Source: Aquamicrobium sp.
Lineage (GTDB): Bacteria; Pseudomonadota; Alphaproteobacteria; Rhizobiales; Rhizobiaceae
Reading direction: 5' to 3'
Length of the DNA: 64,000 bases
Assembly (NCBI RefSeq): GCF_023954335.1
Contig: NZ_JAMLIE010000003.1
Location: 297,001-361,000 of the forward strand
Notes under the pieces: model-generated
The model's database searches: none
What the model was told of the DNA's origin: nothing
Seen by the model: the letters and a program-made list of their open reading frames with translations, nothing else
Shown here: piece after piece, positions 54,266-63,590 of the stretch
Layout of the letters: every line of letters starts with the position of its first letter
How positions within the stretch are numbered: position 1 is the first letter of the stretch
Program-made: the position numbers and the translations under genes

Positions 54266-55261
54266 TCAGGGTAAAAGCCTGAATTCCAGATAGAGCGTCC
54301 TTTGCAGGAAGGACTGGTTGTCGTCCGACAGGATCGACAGGATGGTCGCGCCGTCGGCGCGGGTCCACGCGTCGAGCCCTTCCATGTTGTCGATGCGGTG
54401 GGCGAGGTCGGCCTGCGCCAGCACCTCGCCGTCGATCAGTGCCCCCGCCTTCACCGCCTCCCCGGGAAAGCGCCGCAGCCGCATCGCGACGCCCGCGGCG
54501 AGCGAGAGCCGGCGCTCAAGGAGGACGAGGTCTCCATCGGGCAGGAACACCCCGTCGGTGACGTCGAAGCCGTCGGTGCGCCGCACCTTGAAGATGCCCT
54601 TACCCGGCCCCTCGATAATGGCGGCGAAGAGGTCGCCGTTCCCGTCGATGCTGCGCTCGGCGACGACGATCCGCGCCCCCTTGAGCGGCCCGGCCCGCGG
54701 CGCGCGCACCACAGTTTCCAGCCCCTGATTGTTGCGCAGCTCGTGGCGCGGGATGACGAAATCGACGTCGCGCACCGGGCCGGCGATGCCGTCGGGGGCC
54801 AGCCTGTACTCGGAGACGCGCGCCTCGCGCTCGAAGGAGACGGTGGCGATCCCCTCGCTCACCTCCAGCCCCTCGGCATCGGCCATGCGCTTGTCGCGCA
54901 GGCGACGCCCGGCCGGGTCGATCATCGCCTGCATGCGGAAATCCGTGACGCCGAGCGGCGCGCCGTCGCCGTCGCGCGTGATCGCGCCGGAGAACCAGTA
55001 GCCGTGATCGGCGACGCCGATGAACGCGCCGCCGGGCTCAAGGAAGCGCAGCGCCGACAGTTGCCCGAACAGCCGCTCCGTCGAGCGCATCTCGAAGCCG
55101 CCGACGAACTCGAGCACGCCGAAGCGCGTCTCGCCGGAGCCCAGTTTGAAATTGGCGATCGGCCGGCTTTCGACCGGGACGTCGAACGGCGCTTCCGCCT
55201 GCACCGCTGTCGCGAAGACCAGCCCCGCCGCGAACAGGACGGCGGCGAGGAAAGCCCTCAC
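54266..55261 (-). CDS. esterase-like activity of phytase family protein
   Basis: 331 residues. A signal peptide (about 1-22, ending TAVQAEA) precedes a beta-propeller-like domain of the phytase-esterase-like family, with SALRFLEPGGAFIGVADHGYWFSG, DAEGLEVSEG and DNMEGLDAW blocks, the last two containing conserved acidic residues. The product is periplasmic; the substrate is unknown. The start overlaps the cobT stop (ATGA), and the two are likely co-transcribed. Confidence 0.85.
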   Translation of the reverse strand: MRAFLAAVLFAAGLVFATAVQAEAPFDVPVESRPIANFKLGSGETRFGVLEFVGGFEMRSTERLFGQLSALRFLEPGGAFIGVADHGYWFSGAITRDGDGAPLGVTDFRMQAMIDPAGRRLRDKRMADAEGLEVSEGIATVSFEREARVSEYRLAPDGIAGPVRDVDFVIPRHELRNNQGLETVVRAPRAGPLKGARIVVAERSIDGNGDLFAAIIEGPGKGIFKVRRTDGFDVTDGVFLPDGDLVLLERRLSLAAGVAMRLRRFPGEAVKAGALIDGEVLAQADLAHRIDNMEGLDAWTRADGATILSILSDDNQSFLQRTLYLEFRLLP

Positions 55262-57147
55262 CGGCGGCCCGCGACCCGGCGCGACTCGCGCCGGGTCTCC
55301 TCGCCGAACAGCGCGGCGAGCTGCTCGGTCATCGCCCCGGCCAGTTCCTCGGCGTCGACGATGGTGACGGCGCGACGATAGTAGCGCGTCACGTCATGGC
55401 CGATGCCGATGGCCAGCAGCTCGACCGGCGAGCGCGTCTCGATCAGGTCGATGACGCCGCGCAGGTGCCGCTCGAGATAGTTGCCAGGATTGACCGAAAG
55501 GGTCGAATCGTCGACCGGCGCGCCGTCCGAGATCATCATCAGGATCTTGCGCTGCTCGGGCCGCGCGATCAGCCGGTTGTGCGCCCACAGGAGTGCCTCG
55601 CCGTCGATGTTCTCCTTGAGCAGCCCCTCGCGCATCATCAGGCCGAGATTGCGCCGCGAGCGCCGCCACGGCGCGTCGGCCGACTTGTAGACGATGTGGC
55701 GCAGGTCGTTGAGCCGGCCGGGATTGGCCGGCTTGCCCTCCTTCAGCCATTTCTCGCGCGACTGGCCGCCCTTCCACGCCCGCGTGGTGAAGCCGAGGAT
55801 CTCGACCGAGACGCCGCAGCGCTCCAGCGTGCGCGCGAGGATATCGGCGCAGGTCGCCGCCACCGTGATCGGCCGGCCGCGCATCGAGCCGGAATTGTCG
55901 ATCAGCAGCGTCACCACCGTGTCGCGGAACTGCGTGTCGCGCTCCCACTTGAAGGAGAGCGGCTGCATCGGGTCGATGACGACGCGCACGAGGCGGGCGC
56001 TGTCGAGCACGCCCTCCTCGAGGTCGAAGTCCCACGAGCGGTTCTGCTGCGCCATCAGGCGGCGCTGGAGCCGGTTGGCCAGCCGGCCGACGATGCCCTG
56101 CAAATTGGCGAGCTGCTTGTCGAGGAAGGCGCGCAGGCGGTCGAGCTCCTCCTCGTCGCACAGCTCCTCCGCGCCGACCATCTCGTCGAACTCGGCGGTG
56201 AAGACCTTGTAGTCGAACTCCTTGGTGAAGTTCGAGAATGGGTTGTCCTGCCGCCTGGTCTCGCCGGCGGTCTCGGCGTCGAGGTCCTCGTCGTCGGCAT
56301 AGTCGTCGGTCGACGCCTCAGCCTCGCTCTCGCCCGCTTCCTGGTCATCGTCCGAGGAGTCCGCCTCTTCCGACTGCGACGGCTCGGCGCCCTGGTCGTC
56401 CTCGCCGCCGTCCTCGCTGTTCTCCTCGCCCTGCGGCTGGTCGGGGTCGTCCTCTTCCTGATCCTGGTCCTGCTGGTCCTCGCCCAGCTCCTCGGCCATC
56501 TCCATCGAGACCAGCATGTCGCGCACGAGGCGGGCGAAGGCCTGCTGGTCGTCGAGCGAGCCCAAAAGCCCGTCGAGGTCGGCGCCGGCCTTGTCCTCGA
56601 TCCAGCCGCGCCACAGCTCGACGAGCTGCTCGCCCGATTTCGGCGCCGGCCGCCCGGTCAGGCGCTCACGCACCAGAAGCGAGATCGCCTCCTCCAGCGG
56701 CGCGTCGGCCCTGTCGGTGACGCCGGCAAGGTTGGCGCGGGCGTAGCGGTCCTCCAGCATGTGGCCGATATTGTCGGCGACGCCGACCATGGCGCGGGCG
56801 CCGATGGCCTCGACGCGGGCCTGCTCGACCGCGTCGAAGATGGCGCGGGCCTGCGGCCCCTCGGGCGCGAGCTTCACATGCAGGCGCGGATCGTGACGCG
56901 CCCGGCGCAGCGCCATCGAATCGCCGAGGCCGCGCGTGATGGCGACGTCATCGAGCGTCGGCTTCTTCGGCAGTTCGGGCAGGCGCACGCGCTCGGCCGC
57001 CATGCCTGGCCGCTCCTTCGAGAAGGCGACCTCCAGCTCGCCGTCGCCGGCGAGCGCGCGCACGCACACCGTGACCGCGCGCTTGAACGCGTCGGCGTCG
57101 CCGCCCTTGACGGGCCGGTCGCGGACATTGTCGCCGGGCTTGGCCAA
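55258..57147 (-). CDS. cobT: cobaltochelatase subunit CobT
   Basis: 629 residues. An N-terminal domain (about 1-200), a very acidic Asp/Glu/Gln-rich linker (about 210-290) and a C-terminal von Willebrand A domain with the metal-ion motif DNSGSMRGRPI. CobT works with the AAA ATPase CobS and with CobN to insert cobalt into hydrogenobyrinic acid diamide in the aerobic B12 pathway. cobS lies six bases upstream; cobN is not in the window. Confidence 0.95.
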   Translation of the reverse strand: MAKPGDNVRDRPVKGGDADAFKRAVTVCVRALAGDGELEVAFSKERPGMAAERVRLPELPKKPTLDDVAITRGLGDSMALRRARHDPRLHVKLAPEGPQARAIFDAVEQARVEAIGARAMVGVADNIGHMLEDRYARANLAGVTDRADAPLEEAISLLVRERLTGRPAPKSGEQLVELWRGWIEDKAGADLDGLLGSLDDQQAFARLVRDMLVSMEMAEELGEDQQDQDQEEDDPDQPQGEENSEDGGEDDQGAEPSQSEEADSSDDDQEAGESEAEASTDDYADDEDLDAETAGETRRQDNPFSNFTKEFDYKVFTAEFDEMVGAEELCDEEELDRLRAFLDKQLANLQGIVGRLANRLQRRLMAQQNRSWDFDLEEGVLDSARLVRVVIDPMQPLSFKWERDTQFRDTVVTLLIDNSGSMRGRPITVAATCADILARTLERCGVSVEILGFTTRAWKGGQSREKWLKEGKPANPGRLNDLRHIVYKSADAPWRRSRRNLGLMMREGLLKENIDGEALLWAHNRLIARPEQRKILMMISDGAPVDDSTLSVNPGNYLERHLRGVIDLIETRSPVELLAIGIGHDVTRYYRRAVTIVDAEELAGAMTEQLAALFGEETRRESRRVAGRR

Positions 57148-57153
57148 GGCTCG

Positions 57154-58140
57154 CTACCCCAGCGCGATGTTGGCGGCGCTTTCCGGCAGTTCCTCGCCGA
57201 AGGCGCGCTGGTAGAACTCGGCGACCACCGCCCGCTCCAGCTCGTCGCACTTGTTGAGGAAGGTCAGCCGGAAGGCGAAGCCGACATCGTTGAAGATCTC
57301 GGCGTTCTCGGCCCACATGATGACGGTGCGCGGGCTCATCACGGTCGACAGGTCGCCGTTGATGAAGGCCGAGCGCGTCATGTCGGCGACGCGCACCATC
57401 TTGTTGACGATCTCGCGGCCCTTCTCGTTCTGGAAGTGCTTGGCCTTGGCGAGGATGATCGCGACTTCCTTGTCGTGCGGCAGGTAGTTCAGCGTGGTGA
57501 CGATGGACCAGCGGTCCATCTGCGCCTGGTTGATCTGCTGCGTGCCGTGGTAGAGGCCGGTCGTGTCGCCGAGGCCGACCGTGTTGGCGGTGGCGAACAG
57601 GCGGAACGCGGGATGCGGGCGGATGACCCTGGACTGGTCGAGCAGCGTCAGCCGGCCCGACGATTCCAGCACGCGCTGGATGACGAACATCACGTCCGGG
57701 CGGCCGGCGTCGTACTCGTCGAAGACCAGCGCGACGTTGTGCTGGTAGGCCCAGGGCAGGATGCCGTCGCGGAACTCCGTCACCTGCATGCCGTCCTTGA
57801 CGACGATGGCGTCCTTGCCGACGAGGTCGATACGGGAAACGTGGCTGTCGAGGTTGATGCGCACGCAGGGCCAGTTCAGCCGCGCCGCCACCTGCTCGAT
57901 ATGGGTCGACTTGCCGGTGCCGTGATAGCCCGAGACCATGACGCGGCGGTTGTAGGCGAAGCCCGAGAGGATGGCGAGCGTCGTCTGCCGGTCGAACAGG
58001 TAGTCCGGGTCGATGTCCGGCACGTGCTCGGACGGGGCGGAATAGGCCGGCACCACCATGTTGGTGTCGAAACCGAAGGTTTCCTTGACCGAGACGGTCG
58101 TGTCGGGAAGGTTGGCGATGTCGCGGTCGACCTTGTTCAT
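57154..58140 (-). CDS. cobS: cobaltochelatase subunit CobS
   Basis: 328 residues, an AAA+ ATPase of the MoxR-like type. Walker A is GYHGTGKSTHIEQ, Walker B ALVFDEYDAGRPD and sensor 1 LFATANTVGLGD. Together with CobT it forms the ring that powers cobalt insertion. I chose ATG 58140 (MNKVDRDI) over the longer frame. Length is standard. Confidence 0.95.
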   Translation of the reverse strand: MNKVDRDIANLPDTTVSVKETFGFDTNMVVPAYSAPSEHVPDIDPDYLFDRQTTLAILSGFAYNRRVMVSGYHGTGKSTHIEQVAARLNWPCVRINLDSHVSRIDLVGKDAIVVKDGMQVTEFRDGILPWAYQHNVALVFDEYDAGRPDVMFVIQRVLESSGRLTLLDQSRVIRPHPAFRLFATANTVGLGDTTGLYHGTQQINQAQMDRWSIVTTLNYLPHDKEVAIILAKAKHFQNEKGREIVNKMVRVADMTRSAFINGDLSTVMSPRTVIMWAENAEIFNDVGFAFRLTFLNKCDELERAVVAEFYQRAFGEELPESAANIALG

Positions 58141-58341
58141 GCTGTCTCCACATGCGGAAGCCAAGTCTTCCGCCGGCATTGTCCCAGAATTCGCAGGCGT
58201 ATCTAGCAGACGCGCCGCCCGACACAAACCTGTTTTGGCTGGAGCAGCGGGCATTCTGGCGAATGCCGTTCCGCTGCCCCCACCCGTTTCCCCGGCCGCG
58301 TTATCGCGACGCCGGACGGGACCGCCCGGCTGCGAAACGCT

Positions 58342-58959
58342 CTAGCAAAGGCCCGCCTGCTTGAGCACGCGATAGGCCTGAAGCACGTCGCGGAAGCGTT
58401 CCTCGGAGCCTCTGTCGCCGCCATTGGCGTCGGGATGATGGCGCTTGACCAGTTCCTTATAGCGCGCCTTGATGGCTTCGCCAGACGCATTCATTTCAAG
58501 GCCAAGCGTTTCCATGGCCTTGGCCTCAAGCGTCTTGAGCTTGCGCGCGCGGGTGCGCCCGGCGCGCGGCTCGTCGCCGAACATGCCGAACGGATCGCGC
58601 ACGCGGTTGTAGTAGCCGGCCGCCCCGGACCGCTTCTGGGCGAAATCGGGCGCGGAGCGCGTCTGGCCGTTGGCGCCCATCTTCCATGTCGGCCGGTGGC
58701 CGGTCAGCGCCTCCTTCTGGAAGCGCGCGACCTCGGTGTCGGCGAGGCCGGAGAAATAGTTGAAGTTCTTGTTGTATTCGCGCACGTGATCGAAGCAGAA
58801 GCGGAAATACTCGCCCTCGCGCATGCGCCCGACCGGCGCGCGGTGGGTGCCGGCGCCCTCGCACCCGTCCCACTGGCAGGCCGGCGCGCCGGTGCGCGTC
58901 TGGGTCTCCGCCTCCGGGCGAATCCTGATCTTCTCGAAATATTTCGAATAGGGTTTCAT
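58342..58959 (-). CDS. J-domain-containing protein
   Basis: 205 residues. The C-terminal J domain (about 145-205) has ALGLEMNASGEAIKARYKELVKRHHPDANGG-type sequence including the HPD motif. The N-terminal half carries two cysteines in ACQWDGCEGAGTHRAP that may bind a metal. Full DnaJ domains are absent, so it is a specialised Hsp70 co-chaperone. The neighbour cobS is upstream in the same orientation as in many rhizobia; function is unknown. Confidence 0.88.
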   Translation of the reverse strand: MKPYSKYFEKIRIRPEAETQTRTGAPACQWDGCEGAGTHRAPVGRMREGEYFRFCFDHVREYNKNFNYFSGLADTEVARFQKEALTGHRPTWKMGANGQTRSAPDFAQKRSGAAGYYNRVRDPFGMFGDEPRAGRTRARKLKTLEAKAMETLGLEMNASGEAIKARYKELVKRHHPDANGGDRGSEERFRDVLQAYRVLKQAGLC

Positions 58960-59140
58960 GGAGTTCCGGGGGTTCCGGGGCGAAGCTCGCCGACGATTAT
59001 GGGGGCTTCGCGATGCGATACAAGAATTGACTTTTGCGGAATCATCGCCCACCGGCCTAGATCAGGGGCATGAATCGGGCCGGCCGGAAGCCTTCCGCCC
59101 GTCCCGTCCTGCCTGCCCTATATGGTGAAAGGAGCCTGCC

Positions 59141-59422
59141 TTGTCCATCCGCGCGACCATCGAGGAAAAGCTCGCTGCGGCATTTTTGCCGCAGCATCTG
59201 GAGGTCATCAACGAGAGCCACCTCCATGCCGGCCATCAGGAGCATTTCGACGGCGCGGGCGAGACGCACCTTCGGCTGCGCATCGTGGCCGACGCCTTTT
59301 CCGGCATGAGCCGGATCGAGCGCCACCGCGCCATCAACGCGCTGATCGCCGACGAACTTGCCGACACGGTCCACGCCTTCGCCATCGAGGCGGCGGCGCC
59401 GGGTGAGCCGCGGCGCTGGTAG
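59141..59422 (+). CDS. bolA: BolA family protein
   Basis: 93 residues. Typical BolA sequence: LEVINESHLHAGH with the conserved His, THLRLRIVADAF, and GMSRIERHRAINALI. BolA proteins work with monothiol glutaredoxins in iron-sulfur and stress regulation. Translation starts at TTG 59141, fixed by a strong AAAGGAG site six to seven bases upstream. The aldo/keto reductase gene follows after 14 bases. Confidence 0.92.
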   Translation: MSIRATIEEKLAAAFLPQHLEVINESHLHAGHQEHFDGAGETHLRLRIVADAFSGMSRIERHRAINALIADELADTVHAFAIEAAAPGEPRRW

Positions 59423-59436
59423 AAGGAAACGCGACC

Positions 59437-60444
59437 ATGACACAGACACCCCTTCCGACACGCAAGCTCGGCCCTCATCTGACCGTCTCGGCCGTCGGGC
59501 TCGGCTGCATGGGCATGAGCCACGGCTATGGCGGGCAGGACGAGGCCGACGCGATCCGCACGCTGCATCGCGCGGTCGAGCTCGGCGTCAGCTTCTTCGA
59601 CACGGCCGAGGCATACGGCCCCTTCGCCAACGAGATCCTCGTCGGCAAGGGGCTGAAGCCGTTCCGCGACAAGGTGACGATCGCGACGAAGTTCGGCTTC
59701 CGGCTCGATCCGGCGCGGAAAGGCGCCGAGGCGATGAACGGCCTCGACAGCCGGCCCGGGCATGTGCGGGACGTGGCCGAGGCGTCGCTGAAGCGGCTGG
59801 GCGTCGAGGCCATCGACCTTCTCTACCAGCACCGGCTCGACCCCGAGGTGCCGATCGAGGACACGGTCGGCGCGATGGCCGAACTGGTCCGCGAGGGCAA
59901 GGTGCGCGCGCTCGGCCTTTCCGAGGTCGGGACCGAGACGCTGCGCCGCGCCCACGCCGTCCACCCGATCTCGGCCCTCCAGAGCGAGTATTCGCTGTGG
60001 ACCCGCAACCCCGAGGGCGAGATCCTCGACACCTGCCGCGAGCTCGGCATCGGCTTCGTGCCGTTCAGCCCGCTCGGCCGCGGCTTCCTCACCGGCAAGA
60101 TCCAGAAGCCGGAGGATTTCGGCGCCGACGACTTCCGCCACAAGCTGCCCCGCTTCAGCGCGCAGAACATGGCGGCCAACGCCTCGCTGGTGAAGATCCT
60201 CGAGGAGATGGCGGCGCAGAAAGGCGCGACGGCGGCGCAGCTCGCGCTCGCCTGGGTCATCCATCGCGGCGATTTCATCGTGCCGATCCCCGGCGCGCGC
60301 AGGATCGATCATCTGGAGCAGAACGTCGCCGCGGCGCGCATCGCGCTGTCGGCCGAAGAGATGGAAGCGCTCGGCGACCTGCTGGCGCCGGAGAAGTTCG
60401 CCGGCGAGCGCTACGGCGCCGGCGCATGGGTGAGCCGCAAATAG
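59437..60444 (+). CDS. aldo/keto reductase
   Basis: 335 residues, a TIM-barrel NADPH oxidoreductase. The catalytic tetrad can be seen: Asp and Tyr in FFDTAEAYGP, Lys in IATKFGF and His in LLYQHRLDP. The C-terminal cofactor segment is VPIPGARRIDHLEQNV. It is of the AKR13-like group; substrate is unknown. It seems inserted between bolA and the CorC-like gene relative to common rhizobial order. Confidence 0.9.
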   Translation: MTQTPLPTRKLGPHLTVSAVGLGCMGMSHGYGGQDEADAIRTLHRAVELGVSFFDTAEAYGPFANEILVGKGLKPFRDKVTIATKFGFRLDPARKGAEAMNGLDSRPGHVRDVAEASLKRLGVEAIDLLYQHRLDPEVPIEDTVGAMAELVREGKVRALGLSEVGTETLRRAHAVHPISALQSEYSLWTRNPEGEILDTCRELGIGFVPFSPLGRGFLTGKIQKPEDFGADDFRHKLPRFSAQNMAANASLVKILEEMAAQKGATAAQLALAWVIHRGDFIVPIPGARRIDHLEQNVAAARIALSAEEMEALGDLLAPEKFAGERYGAGAWVSRK

Positions 60445-60451
60445 ACCCGCG

Positions 60452-61339
60452 TCAGCCGGCCTCGGCCGGCCTGATGCGGATGCGGGTGATGCGGTTCTTC
60501 TCGCGCTTCATGACGATGAACCGCTTGCCGTGGAAGGTGAAGGCCTGCCGCTCGCGCGGGATCGACTGGGTCTCGTGGATGACGAGGCCGGCGATGGTCG
60601 TCGCCTCGTCGTCGGGCAGGGTCCAGTCGAGCGCGCGGTTCAGGTCCCGGATCGGCACCTGGCCGTCGACCACCACCGAGCCGTCCGCCTCCTGGCGCAC
60701 GCCCTGCACCTCGATGTCGTGCTCGTCGGCGATGTCGCCGACGATCTCCTCGATGATGTCCTCCAGCGTCACCAGCCCCTCGACCTCGCCATACTCGTCG
60801 ACGACGATGGCGAAATGGACCTTGCGCCGCAGGAAGGCGTTCAGCTGGTCCTGGAGCGTGGTCGTGTCCGGCACGAACCACGGCCGCGCCGCCAGCTTGG
60901 CGATGTCGATCTGCGAGAAGTCGTAAGCCGCCTCGTTGAGCGCGCGCAACAGGTCCTTGGCATGGACAACGCCGACGATGTTGTCGGGCTCGCCACGCCA
61001 CAGCGGCATGCGCGTGTGCGGGCTCTGCAGCACCTCACGCACCAGCGCCTCGGGCGGGTCGTCGGCATTGAGCGAGCGCATGTGGGTGCGATGGACCATG
61101 ACGTCGCAGACCTCGAGCTCGGCGAGGTCGAGCAGCCCGCCCATGCGGTCGCGGTCCTGCTTGACCACCGCGCCCTCGCGATGGATCGCGTCGCGCAGCC
61201 CGTCGCGGGCGCTCTGCGCCGGCGCGATCGGCGCGAGCTCCAGCCCGAACAGGGCGAGCAGCGGGCGATGGAAGGCGACGAGCGCGAGCACCGCCGCCAG
61301 CGGCAGGAGGACGAGGGCCAGCTCCTCCATCGCGATCAT
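60452..61339 (-). CDS. CorC/HlyC-like CBS-pair protein lacking most of the CNNM membrane domain
   Basis: 295 residues. Present are the linker (REGAVVKQDRDRMGGLLDL), two CBS domains (about 80-200, including IVVDEYGEVEGLVTLEDIIEEIVGDI) and the CorC_HlyC C-terminal domain (about 215-290). Family members usually have a DUF21/CNNM domain of about 180 residues with three to four membrane helices first; here only one helix (about 5-32) is left. The start overlaps the aroB stop. It may be a truncated or regulatory form; ion transport by itself is doubtful. Confidence 0.82.
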   Translation of the reverse strand: MIAMEELALVLLPLAAVLALVAFHRPLLALFGLELAPIAPAQSARDGLRDAIHREGAVVKQDRDRMGGLLDLAELEVCDVMVHRTHMRSLNADDPPEALVREVLQSPHTRMPLWRGEPDNIVGVVHAKDLLRALNEAAYDFSQIDIAKLAARPWFVPDTTTLQDQLNAFLRRKVHFAIVVDEYGEVEGLVTLEDIIEEIVGDIADEHDIEVQGVRQEADGSVVVDGQVPIRDLNRALDWTLPDDEATTIAGLVIHETQSIPRERQAFTFHGKRFIVMKREKNRITRIRIRPAEAG

Positions 61340-62475
61340 CCCGCGCCGGACGGCAGCATCGCCGTCCTGAGGAACGCCAGCACCTCGGACGACGCGACGT
61401 CCTTTGCGATGAAAGCGCGGCCGATGCCGCGCGTCAGGATGAAGGTCAGTGCCCCGCGTGCAACCTTCTTGTCCTGCGCGATATAGTCGAGCATCCGCTC
61501 CGGCCCCGGCAGCTCGCCGGGAATCTCGCCCGTCGATATCGGCAGGCCGACGGCCGCGAGATGCGCCTCGACACGGTCAGCGTCGTCGGGACTGGCGAGG
61601 TTGAGGCGCGCCGAGAAGCGGTGCGCCAGCGCCATGCCGATGGCGACGCCCTCGCCATGGACGAGGCGGGCGCTGTCATAAGCCGTCGCCGCCTCCAGCG
61701 CATGGCCGAAGGTATGGCCGAGATTGAGCAGCGCCCGGTCGCCGGTCTCGTATTCGTCGCGCGCCACCACGGCGGCCTTGGCGCGGCAGGATTCGGCAAT
61801 GGCGTGGGCGCGCGCCGGCCCGCCGTCGAAGACCTCGCGCCAGTTCGCCTCCAGCCAGGCGAAGAAATCGGGCCGGTCGATCAGCCCGTACTTGGCGACC
61901 TCGGCATAGCCGGCGCGGAACTCGCGAACGGGAAGCGTGTCGAGCGCGCCGGTGTCGGCCAGGACCAGCGCCGGCTGCTGGAAGACGCCGACGAGGTTCT
62001 TGCCGCGCGGGCTGTTGATGCCGGTCTTGCCGCCGACGGAGGAATCGACCTGCGCCAGCAGAGAGGTCGGCATCTGGACGAACCGCATGCCCCGCCGCAC
62101 GATGCCGGCGACGAACCCCGCGAGATCGCCGACCACGCCGCCGCCGAGCGCGATCACCGCGTCGCCCCGTTCGAGCCGCGCCGCCAGCACCGCGTCGACC
62201 ACTTCCTCGAGCATGGAAAAGCTTTTGCTCTTCTCGCCGGGCGCGACGGTGATCGTCGTCGCCGCGATGCCGGCGGCCTCGAGGCTGGCGGCAAGCGCGG
62301 CCGCATGGCGCGCGGCGACGTTTTCGTCGGTGACGATGGCCGCGCGCGCGCCCGGCAGCCGCGCGGCGATCTCGCGGCCCGCCGCGCCGATCAGGCCGTC
62401 GCCGATCAGGATGTCGTAGGCGCGCGCGCCCAGTTCGACACGGACGGTCTCGATGCGTCGTTCAGCAGCACTCAT
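61336..62475 (-). CDS. aroB: 3-dehydroquinate synthase
   Basis: 379 residues. NAD-dependent enzyme for the second step of the shikimate pathway. ALGGGVVGDLAGFVA, FVQMPTSLLAQVDSSVGGKTGIN and the metal-ligand GHTFGHALE are exact for the family, with GEGVAIGMA near the end. It overlaps aroK upstream by ATGA and the CorC-like gene downstream. Confidence 0.96.
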   Translation of the reverse strand: MSAAERRIETVRVELGARAYDILIGDGLIGAAGREIAARLPGARAAIVTDENVAARHAAALAASLEAAGIAATTITVAPGEKSKSFSMLEEVVDAVLAARLERGDAVIALGGGVVGDLAGFVAGIVRRGMRFVQMPTSLLAQVDSSVGGKTGINSPRGKNLVGVFQQPALVLADTGALDTLPVREFRAGYAEVAKYGLIDRPDFFAWLEANWREVFDGGPARAHAIAESCRAKAAVVARDEYETGDRALLNLGHTFGHALEAATAYDSARLVHGEGVAIGMALAHRFSARLNLASPDDADRVEAHLAAVGLPISTGEIPGELPGPERMLDYIAQDKKVARGALTFILTRGIGRAFIAKDVASSEVLAFLRTAMLPSGAG

Positions 62476-63086
62476 GGCTCCGCCCTTTCCCTGGCCCGGC
62501 GTTCGAGATGGTCGGACAGCGACCGGAACGTCTCTTCGGCGATGATCTCGCGCGTCGCGTCGCGCGTCTCGACGGTGATGTCGGCGAGCGCGTAGACCGG
62601 ATAGCGCTCGGCCATCAGCCGCTCCATGACACCGCGCGGGATCGGCGCCTTCAGCAGCGGCCGGTTCTGGTTCTTCGACACGCGATCCATCAGGAGGTCG
62701 AGCCCGGCCTTCAGCCAGATCGAGACGCCGTGCTCGGCCACCGCCTCGCGCGTCTGCGCGTTCATGAAGGCACCGCCGCCGGTCGAGACCACGCGCGGCC
62801 CCTCGCGCAGCAGCCGGCCGATCACCCGCTGCTCGAGCGCGCGGAACTCCGGCTCGCCGTAGCGCTCGAAGAGCTCGGGCACGGTCATGCGCGACACCGC
62901 CTCGATCTCGTGGTCGCTGTCGACGAAAGGCAGGTCCAGCATCTGCGCGAGCCGCCTGCCGATGGCGGTCTTGCCAGCGCCCATCAGCCCGACGAAGACG
63001 ATGGCGCGCCCGCCCAGCCTCTCGCGGGCCGTTCCCGCGCGATCGGCCCCGGCGTCGGTCTCCCCGGTCAATGGCTCGTCCGTCAT
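62472..63086 (-). CDS. aroK: shikimate kinase
   Basis: 204 residues. Walker A GLMGAGKTAIGRRLA is preceded by about 25 extra N-terminal residues usual in rhizobia. The shikimate-binding FVDSDHEIE and STGGGAFMN blocks and the lid NQNRPLL are present. It phosphorylates shikimate and is translationally coupled to aroB. Confidence 0.95.
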   Translation of the reverse strand: MTDEPLTGETDAGADRAGTARERLGGRAIVFVGLMGAGKTAIGRRLAQMLDLPFVDSDHEIEAVSRMTVPELFERYGEPEFRALEQRVIGRLLREGPRVVSTGGGAFMNAQTREAVAEHGVSIWLKAGLDLLMDRVSKNQNRPLLKAPIPRGVMERLMAERYPVYALADITVETRDATREIIAEETFRSLSDHLERRARERAEP

Positions 63087-63227
63087 CGCCCATGCCTCGT
63101 TTGCGGCGGTATCGACATGAAAAGCGCGGTTGCGTCAAGCAGCGCCGCGAACGGTAGTCCTTGAAATAGCTGCGCCACCGTCCCATAACGGCACGGCCTC
63201 GCAAGGACAACGACCACAGGCGCGTGC

Positions 63228-63377
63228 ATGCCGACACTGTTCAGGTTCCTGACGATACTGGCCGTCCTGGCCGGCCTTGCCTATGGCGCCATGTATGCGT
63301 TGGCCGTCTATTTCGAGCCGAGGAAAGGTGAGATGACGGTGCGCATCCCGCCCGAGCGGCTCAACCCGCAACGCTGA
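63228..63377 (+). CDS. 49-residue membrane-anchored protein
   Basis: A short gene: MPTLFRFLTILAVL starts a single membrane helix (about 6-28), followed by YFEPRKGEMTVRIPPERLNPQR. Very similar short proteins are found divergent from aroK in many Rhizobiales, which supports it as real; the function is unknown. It is divergent from aroK, 141 bases apart. Confidence 0.75.
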   Translation: MPTLFRFLTILAVLAGLAYGAMYALAVYFEPRKGEMTVRIPPERLNPQR

Positions 63378-63518
63378 GGCGAAAATTTCGCCGGGCGCGG
63401 GAACCTTTCCGCCCCGCAGGTGTTTCTGTCATGGCGACCGCACGTTCGTACCCCAAAGCCCCCCCCCAACGGATGCGACGGTTGCCAGGGCGGGCGATTT
63501 CAGATCGACACCGCACAG

Positions 63519-63542
63519 AAAGCCGGCCGCAAGGCTGGCTTT
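63519..63542. terminator. hairpin between the small membrane protein and the histidine kinase
   Basis: AAAGCCGGCC, loop GCAA, GGCTGGCTTT, a ten-base stem with one G-T pair, located between convergent genes. T-runs are short on both strands. Confidence 0.6.
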
Positions 63543-63590
63543 CTCATTTTAAGGGCTTCAAGCCGGCCGCGAGCCCGGCGTTCTCATTTC
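63521..63590. repeat. two diverged copies of a 30-base hairpin unit, 40 bases apart
   Basis: AGCCGGCCGC ... TTCTCATTT occurs at 63521-63550 and 63561-63590. Between the shared ends the middle differs, yet each copy can still fold (the second imperfectly). The second copy runs into the stop codon of the histidine kinase. Confidence 0.6.

Noticed and set aside
55396..58206. 936-codon plus-strand open frame opposite cobT and cobS
   Set aside because: It has no domain character and is antisense to two well-recognised genes.
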